64,000 nucleotides of DNA from Pontederia crassipes (lineage: Eukaryota; Streptophyta; Magnoliopsida; Commelinales; Pontederiaceae), in the NCBI GenBank assembly GCA_030549335.1, contig CM060198.1:43936353-44000352 (forward strand), in the 5' to 3' direction. The notes below the pieces were generated by a model. It was not told the origin of the DNA, did no database searches, and saw only the letters and a program-made list of their open reading frames with translations. Shown one piece after another: positions 58,761 through 64,000 of this stretch. A program made the translations under genes and the position numbers. Numbering within the stretch: the stretch's first letter is position 1; every line of letters starts with the position of its first letter.

Positions 58761-60559
58761 CATGATCTATATTATCCAATATAATTATGGCATTAACAAA
58801 TACGAATTTATGGGTAGCATGTAATAGAGAAAAGCTTAGTGATTCATAGAGAAATCCCATTATAAAACTTTAAACTTTGTTGCAATTATCGCAAAATATA
58901 GAGTGAAAATAAAAAAAAATCATGCATAGCTCGAATATTGGAAGCATAATATAAAAGACTTTTTTTCTTTTAGCATTTGAAGACAAAAAAATGTCTCACA
59001 TCTACTTTTTCATAGTACATAGAGAGAATGACAATTTTTCAAATCCAAAGGTATTTTTACGACAATTTATACAAAGGAAACTTACAACAACAGAGATAGA
59101 ACGTTAAATGTCTCTCTTCTTCACTAGAAAATTAGTGTGCACCATACATCTTAAATTGTAAATTAAGATGTTTCAAATTTGATCATCCTTGATTATATTT
59201 AGCTATAGTTTATCTTTTCCACTATTAAAAATGTTCCCTTTCCGACGGTCAGTTTTCAATGGATCAAAATTCTTCATATTTTTTGACAAAATTTTGGATG
59301 GGAAGAAATGTCCTTTCGAAATATCCATGGGAAAAGTGCCCATCATTAGTATCGACGACAAACACCCGTCAGTATCTTACTGACAGTCATAGTTTTCGGT
59401 ATTACCAATGGATTTCCATCCCACAATAATTTCGAAGGACCATCGATATTCAAATTTATAATAAAATATATTATTTAAGGTTATTCGATTCTGGTCTTTG
59501 ACCTAGGTAGACAAGATAACTATTTTCACCAAAGTTAGAGTCAACTAGTTGTGGTAGAATCCTTTCTGAGATCGAAAAGTAGGTATAGGCTTTATAGAAA
59601 TTGTAAAACCAGCTAGATAAAATAAACCAATTCTTAACATAACAAAATTTTGGATGTTACAAGGGAAAAACCCAAGAAAAAAATTTGACTAGGAAAACAG
59701 AAGCATTATAAATATTACGCATCTTGTCAGGAGGAATAATGGCATCGGCCAACAATTTGAGCGACACGCCTAATGAAACGATACAAAAAATAAGGACATC
59801 CTCTCATGGGGAAAAGAGAAGGCATTTTGTTCATACTTCTCTGGCTACGTACCCACAAAACACTTATGCTTGATCTTCAAGTAAAAACTTTTGCCACAAA
59901 GAAATGTTGGCATTCCCCGCCCACCAAGCGAAATCAATAAGAGAAACCGTCGATATCGAAGGATAGAAATCCGTTGGAATTTCCAATGGGTAACACCTAT
60001 CAAAACTTCCAAAGGGCATGTATTTATCGAAAGTTCCACTAGGTTACTCCCATCGAAAGTTCTGAAGGACGTTTTTGTGACGGCGTTTCCCGACGAAACT
60101 TTTGATGATTTTTTTTTTGCACCCATCAGAATGAGCATATTTCCAATGATGTTTGTTTCGTCAAAAGGACTATCTTCTCACGAATTTAGCCATCGAAAAT
60201 TCGTAAAAATGTTATAATTTTCTATCCTCTTATTTTGATGATAAATTCTACCAAACAAATTTTATGATAAGCAACTTTTTATCTTAAAGAATAAAAGAAT
60301 AAGCTTTGGTACTCCCTCATGGCCTAAAAAAATAAGCTCAATGGACAGTTGGTTCAATTAGTATGTAGGATGAAGTGCAAAGAGTCTACAGTTTGAACTT
60401 CAGAAATATCACAATTGAGAAAGGAGTAATCTAATGCACTTCACATTTTGAGAAGAGTAAAAAACTTCAGCAGACTCACCCTTTCGAAAAAAATCAGAAG
60501 GCGTCATTCCACTATAATAGATGGATATCATTCTGCCAAACATTAATTCTTAGAGTTGA
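58761..60559. other. Intergenic; possible old element with TTTCGA/CGAAA motifs
   Basis: 59225-59460 and 59890-60210 carry many short motifs of ATCGAAA, TTCGAAA, CCGTCGATA and TTCCAATGG type in both orientations, reminiscent of subterminal arrays of DNA transposons. No terminal repeats were found. The 108-codon frame at 59891-60217 lies in this repeat-like DNA and is not considered a gene. Confidence 0.35.
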
Positions 60560-60568
60560 TTATTTTAA

Positions 60569-61453
60569 GGGTTATTTTCTCTAACCACCCATAAGCTATC
60601 ATGATTTTTCATATCTAACCCCAAACTATGAACTTCATTTTTTGGATCCTTAAACTATCACGATTTTTTCAATTTGATCTTTCCGTCAACTTCTCTGTTA
60701 TTTTTTTTATTTTTCGCATTTATGAAAAGTCCATTATACCCCTCTAACAAGTGTTAGTCTATTTTTCTTCAAAAAATATAAAACAATAATTAAGAAAAAA
60801 AGAAACACGAGCTCGCTTGCCTCTCCCTTGCCGCGTGCGAGGGAGATACGGGGGACGGCGCCCCATTGAACGGGCTCGCCGGCTGGCGAGCTCGCTTGGG
60901 GGGGCACCGAACCCCTTATCTCCCTTGCCGCGGAGAGAGGGGGGGTGTGTGGCGGCGCCCCCCTGAATGAGCTCGTTGTCATTCAAGGGGCGTCGGACCC
61001 CTTTTCTCCCACGCTCACGGCGAGGGAGAAGGGGGGCTGGCGAGCTCGTTCAGGGGGTGCCGGCCCCCCTTTTCTCCCTCGCCGTGCGGCGAGGAAGAAG
61101 GGGGGGGGGGGGGCGGGGCCCCCCCTAGCGAGCTCGCTCAAGGAGTGCCGGCCCCCCTTATCCCCCTCGCGCGTGGCAAGGGAGAAGGAGGGGGGGCGCC
61201 ACTCGTGTTTCTTTTTTTTAATTATTTTTTATATTATTTTAAACAAAATAGTCTAACACTTGTTAGAGTGGTATAATGGACTTTTCATAAATGCAAAAAA
61301 TTAAAGATAATCAAAAAGTTAACGGAATTGGACGAAAGGATCAAATTAAAAAAATCATGATATATAGTTTAAGGATTCAAAAAATGAAGTTCATAGTTTG
61401 AGGATAGATGTAAAAAATCGTGATAGTTTAGGGATGGTTAAAGAAAATAACCC
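60569..61453. mobile_element. Mutator-like non-autonomous element with long terminal inverted repeats
   Basis: Terminal inverted repeats of about 240 bp (60569-60808 and about 61208-61453) begin GGGTTATTTTCT and include TAAACTATCACGATTTTT and AACACTTGTTAGA-type segments. The perfect 9-bp target duplication TTATTTTAA lies at 60560-60568 and 61454-61462. Long inverted repeats plus a 9-bp duplication are the signature of Mutator-like elements. The core (about 60809-61205) is extremely GC-rich, with repeated CGAGCTCGCT and GCCGGCCCCCC boxes. No transposase. Overlapping reading frames across the core (60945-61256 plus and 60734-60986 minus) are compositional. Confidence 0.88.
60809..61205. repeat. 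GC-rich tandem repeat core of the Mutator-like element
   Basis: About four diverged units of roughly 85-100 bp, each with (C/G)GAGCTCG(C/T)T, a G run or C run of 5-10 bases, and CTCCCTCGCCG-like strings, at about 60818, 60887, 60966, 61043 and 61127. The G runs (for example 61098-61111) may form quadruplex structures. Confidence 0.7.
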
Positions 61454-61462
61454 TTATTTTAA

Positions 61463-63158
61463 TTGATGTCGACAGCCAAAATGGTGAACCACCACTCAAA
61501 TTCACCACAAAAGCATCACAGCTGCATGGCATGCCTCATATTAATTATCAAAGCAGTGCACAATGCATCACCGAAAAAAAAAAACAGTGCACAATGATGC
61601 AAATGCATATTTGATTCACACTTACTACCACTTGTATTCTACACTTCCTCATTCCTCTTGTAGATAATGAAATAATATCACAATTAATGAGAACATTAAA
61701 TGAGCATGCTAGATTTCCTACTAGATTTTTTCCGCCTATCATCCAAGTATTCGGTAAGCCACGTTGAGTTGATCGTTCAACTCAAGTCACACTTGTTAGA
61801 TTCTTTCATAAGAGAATTCCTGTCGGTACGCCTAAATCAAGTTTATATCTTAAAAAAGAGGTAGAACACCAAAATACATGGCTGAGAACTGCAATGAATC
61901 ATCATAGTTCAGAATCCTTTTTTTTTTTTAATAGAGTCATTGATAAACTTCAGATTTGTGGACTAAAGAAGCCTAAGAAGCGTGTATGTGATCAACGGTC
62001 GTCTGTCGATCACATGATAGAAGTAACTAGACTCTGAGATTTAGATTCAAGAGCTAGTATTCTTAAGTTAGAATCCTCCATTAAATACAAATAGGAGAGT
62101 TTCGTAGGATTCTTAGGATAACAAACAAAAAAAAAAAGAGGCAATGGAAAATGTCAAAACAGAACTCTTGTTAGAAGTTACTCTTGGTGAGTAATTTTGG
62201 TTATCTAATTAACGAGAGTTCTTAACTATTTTGCGATGAGACAGTTGATTTATCCTGACCTTAAGGACAGTGTAAAATAACAGGTTTCAGTCTACGTCAA
62301 CCAATAATGCCACTACATGGTGAAGCATAGATGACTGGTGTTGAGAGGAAGCAATAAGCACGTCGCTCATAAACTCAACGCCATCAATTGTTGAGGACAA
62401 CTAGTTAGGACAATGAATTTCTTGTTTAACAATTTCTTTAATTCTTGCATTCTTTGCCTGAAACTTATGTTGATCCTTCTCGTTTGAGTTTACCTCGCTT
62501 ACCAATCATCTCACTTAATATTCGAAAACAGAGTTCGCAAGTTTAATTGTTTTCACAAAAAAATAAAATAAAATAAAGATAAGACATAAATTCACAAGCA
62601 AAGATATGCAACTCGCAGCATCAATATCATGAAATCCATTTCAACAAGGATTGATTGAACAGTTTCTCGCATGAGACTTCATAGTTGCACGAAAGAGATG
62701 ATAAATCCATCCTCCATATGCGCTCTGTAGCGGTGAAGCCACATACAGGAGTAATAAATTAATGCATCAAGAGAGGAAGTAACACCAAGGTTTCACAGCA
62801 TAACTTACGCTCAGACACCAATTGATGGACTAAAACAGTAAAACCAAAGAGGCAAATGCAAAGCTCTAAATGCCTAAGCAAAAGTGAAGCAATAACATGC
62901 AAGCTAAAAACTATGCTCTGCGTGGAAGTGTTTGTCTAGCCAGTAAGGAACTATAAACAAAAGCCAAGCATTGCATTTAGCTGTATCCAATCATGATCGC
63001 TCATAACACTCAAATAAATTACTGGGGCAACAACATTTGCAGACAACTGTAGACAGTACTATTGCACAGAAAGCACATATATAAGTATACAGCGGAAGCC
63101 CTTACCATGTAGCAAAAAAGAAAGAAAACAGATGACACATAATTCAGACATGCAAGTA
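61463..63158. other. Intergenic region and 3' flank of RLK copy C
   Basis: No coding region recognised. The last few hundred bases before 63159 must include the 3' untranslated region of copy C; no clear polyadenylation site can be fixed. Confidence 0.45.
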
Positions 63159-64000
63159 TCACCGGCCCTTGGGGTTCAGGATCTCTGAGAAAACTGCACT
63201 TGGCACCAGTCCATCTGAATCCACGCTCGTAAGGCTCCGTCCTCCGGCGCTTGCGGAGGTGGTTGTTTCTGTCGTTGATGCAGTGTAACTGGTGTCGGAT
63301 TGATCAGTTGATGGATAACCAAGATCTTTTTTCTGAGCCATGATGAGACGTGTTTCTTCATTTGAGATGTCAATCATGGACGTGCTCGCATTCTCCTCAG
63401 CACTCTTTTGATCCTGGAGTTGGAGTGCGAACTCGAGGCTCCACAGCACGTCACTCATTGCCGGCCGTTCAGTTCCCACGTCAGACAGACATTTCACAGC
63501 AGTTTCTGCAAACATCCTGAAACACCGAGGAGCAATCTTATCCTTCACACAGGGATCAATGATCTGTTCGAGTACTCCCTTCTTGTGGCACCGCACAGCC
63601 CACTCGGCCAAGCTCACCTGCTCCGCCGGAAGTGTCGGGCTAAGAGCAGGCCGACCACAGAGGACTTCGAACAGCACGACGCCGAAGGAGTAGACATCAG
63701 ATTTGTCAGTCAGCTTCTGCCTCTTGAAGTACTCAGGGTCGAGGTAGCCAAAGCTGCCCTTCACCACTGTGCTGACATGGGTCTGATCGAGGGCCGTCGG
63801 ACCAATCTTCGAGAGGCCGAAATCGGCAACCTTTGCGACCCACTTCTCGTCCAAGAGGATGTTCGTGGTTTTAACGTCGCGGTGGATGATGGCATGCTTG
63901 GTGCCCGTGTGGAGGTAGTGCAGTCCACGAGCGGCCCCGATGCAAATCTCCAGCCGCTGACGCCAAGCGATGGATGGTTTGGTCGTCTTGTAGAGATGCT
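63159..64000 (-). CDS. CrRLK1L (FERONIA-like) receptor kinase, C-terminal part (copy C)
   Basis: Open frame of 280 codons running off the window edge; only the kinase C-lobe half and tail are visible. In order: [18 protein letters not shown], the catalytic loop [25 protein letters not shown] with the DFG metal-binding motif, the activation segment [39 protein letters not shown] and the [19 protein letters not shown] helix. A Ser/Thr-rich tail ends in LNPKGR. The motifs and tail are those of FERONIA-type CrRLK1L kinases, plasma-membrane Ser/Thr kinases that act in cell-wall sensing and RALF peptide signalling. There is no frameshift or stop, and the catalytic residues seen are intact, unlike copies A and B. 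It is the probable functional member of this tandem group. Orthology to a particular named gene cannot be set from this half. Confidence 0.93.
   Translation of the reverse strand, partial: HLYKTTKPSIAWRQRLEICIGAARGLHYLHTGTKHAIIHRDVKTTNILLDEKWVAKVADFGLSKIGPTALDQTHVSTVVKGSFGYLDPEYFKRQKLTDKSDVYSFGVVLFEVLCGRPALSPTLPAEQVSLAEWAVRCHKKGVLEQIIDPCVKDKIAPRCFRMFAETAVKCLSDVGTERPAMSDVLWSLEFALQLQDQKSAEENASTSMIDISNEETRLIMAQKKDLGYPSTDQSDTSYTASTTETTTSASAGGRSLTSVDSDGLVPSAVFSEILNPKGR

Noticed and set aside
59891..60217. A 108-codon frame as a small gene
   Set aside because: It lies in motif-repetitive DNA with an overlapping frame on the other strand and no recognisable domain.
60734..61256. Overlapping Gly/Pro/Arg-rich reading frames in both strands of the GC-rich core
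   Set aside because: They arise from GC-rich tandem repeats inside a Mutator-like element; no domain, and frames overlap on both strands.
1..64000. CRISPR arrays, phage or bacterial operons, tRNA or rRNA genes
   Set aside because: None seen; the repeats here are LTRs, transposon ends, minisatellites and microsatellites of a plant nuclear genome.

Overview
The window is plant nuclear DNA: AT-rich, intron-poor and full of nested transposable elements around a small cluster of receptor-kinase genes. The kinase at the right edge is a CrRLK1L (FERONIA/Catharanthus RLK1-like) receptor kinase with GC-rich third codon positions. The retroelements are Ty3/gypsy of chromovirus Tekay/Del type and Ty1/copia of Sirevirus type. 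Together they indicate an angiosperm. A non-grass monocot is a weak guess from codon GC only. I see no tRNA, rRNA, CRISPR array or bacterial-type system.

Three copies of the receptor kinase lie on the minus strand. Copy C (63159-64000, open at the window edge) has an intact kinase C-lobe. Copy B (30899-42309) keeps an uninterrupted ORF for signal peptide, malectin-like ectodomain and transmembrane segment (40762-42309), but its kinase half is frameshifted and split by insertions. Copy A (6558 to about 29400) is degraded throughout, and its last surviving ectodomain piece is inverted. A and B share kinase lesions, so they are duplicates of an already damaged gene, or one was copied from the other.

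After A and B separated, each trapped different elements, and each mostly preserves the empty site for the other's insertions. Copy A took two solo gypsy-type LTRs (6711-8697 and 9182-11802) and a 15.6-kb Tekay-like element (12309-27949). That element was itself split by a 6-kb unclassified insertion (18148-24192) with tandem repeats, a 2.46-kb palindrome and subterminal GATAACTTG motifs. Copy B took a solo Sirevirus-like LTR (29650-30852), a complete CACTA transposon (31266-34870), a gag-only LTR element (35191-39242) and probably a MITE.

Outside the copies: 1-3005 is the 3' part of a pol-less Sirevirus-like element, followed by a truncated CACTA element (about 3010-4832). A second, nearly complete pol-less Sirevirus-like element lies at 46161-49917 (minus), apparently inside an old CACTA element (from 44503, with TNP2-associated remnants at 51095-52120). 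A further Sirevirus-like solo LTR is at 54415-55550. A 885-bp Mutator-like element with long terminal inverted repeats and a very GC-rich core is at 60569-61453. The remaining stretches are AT-rich intergenic DNA where I recognise no gene.
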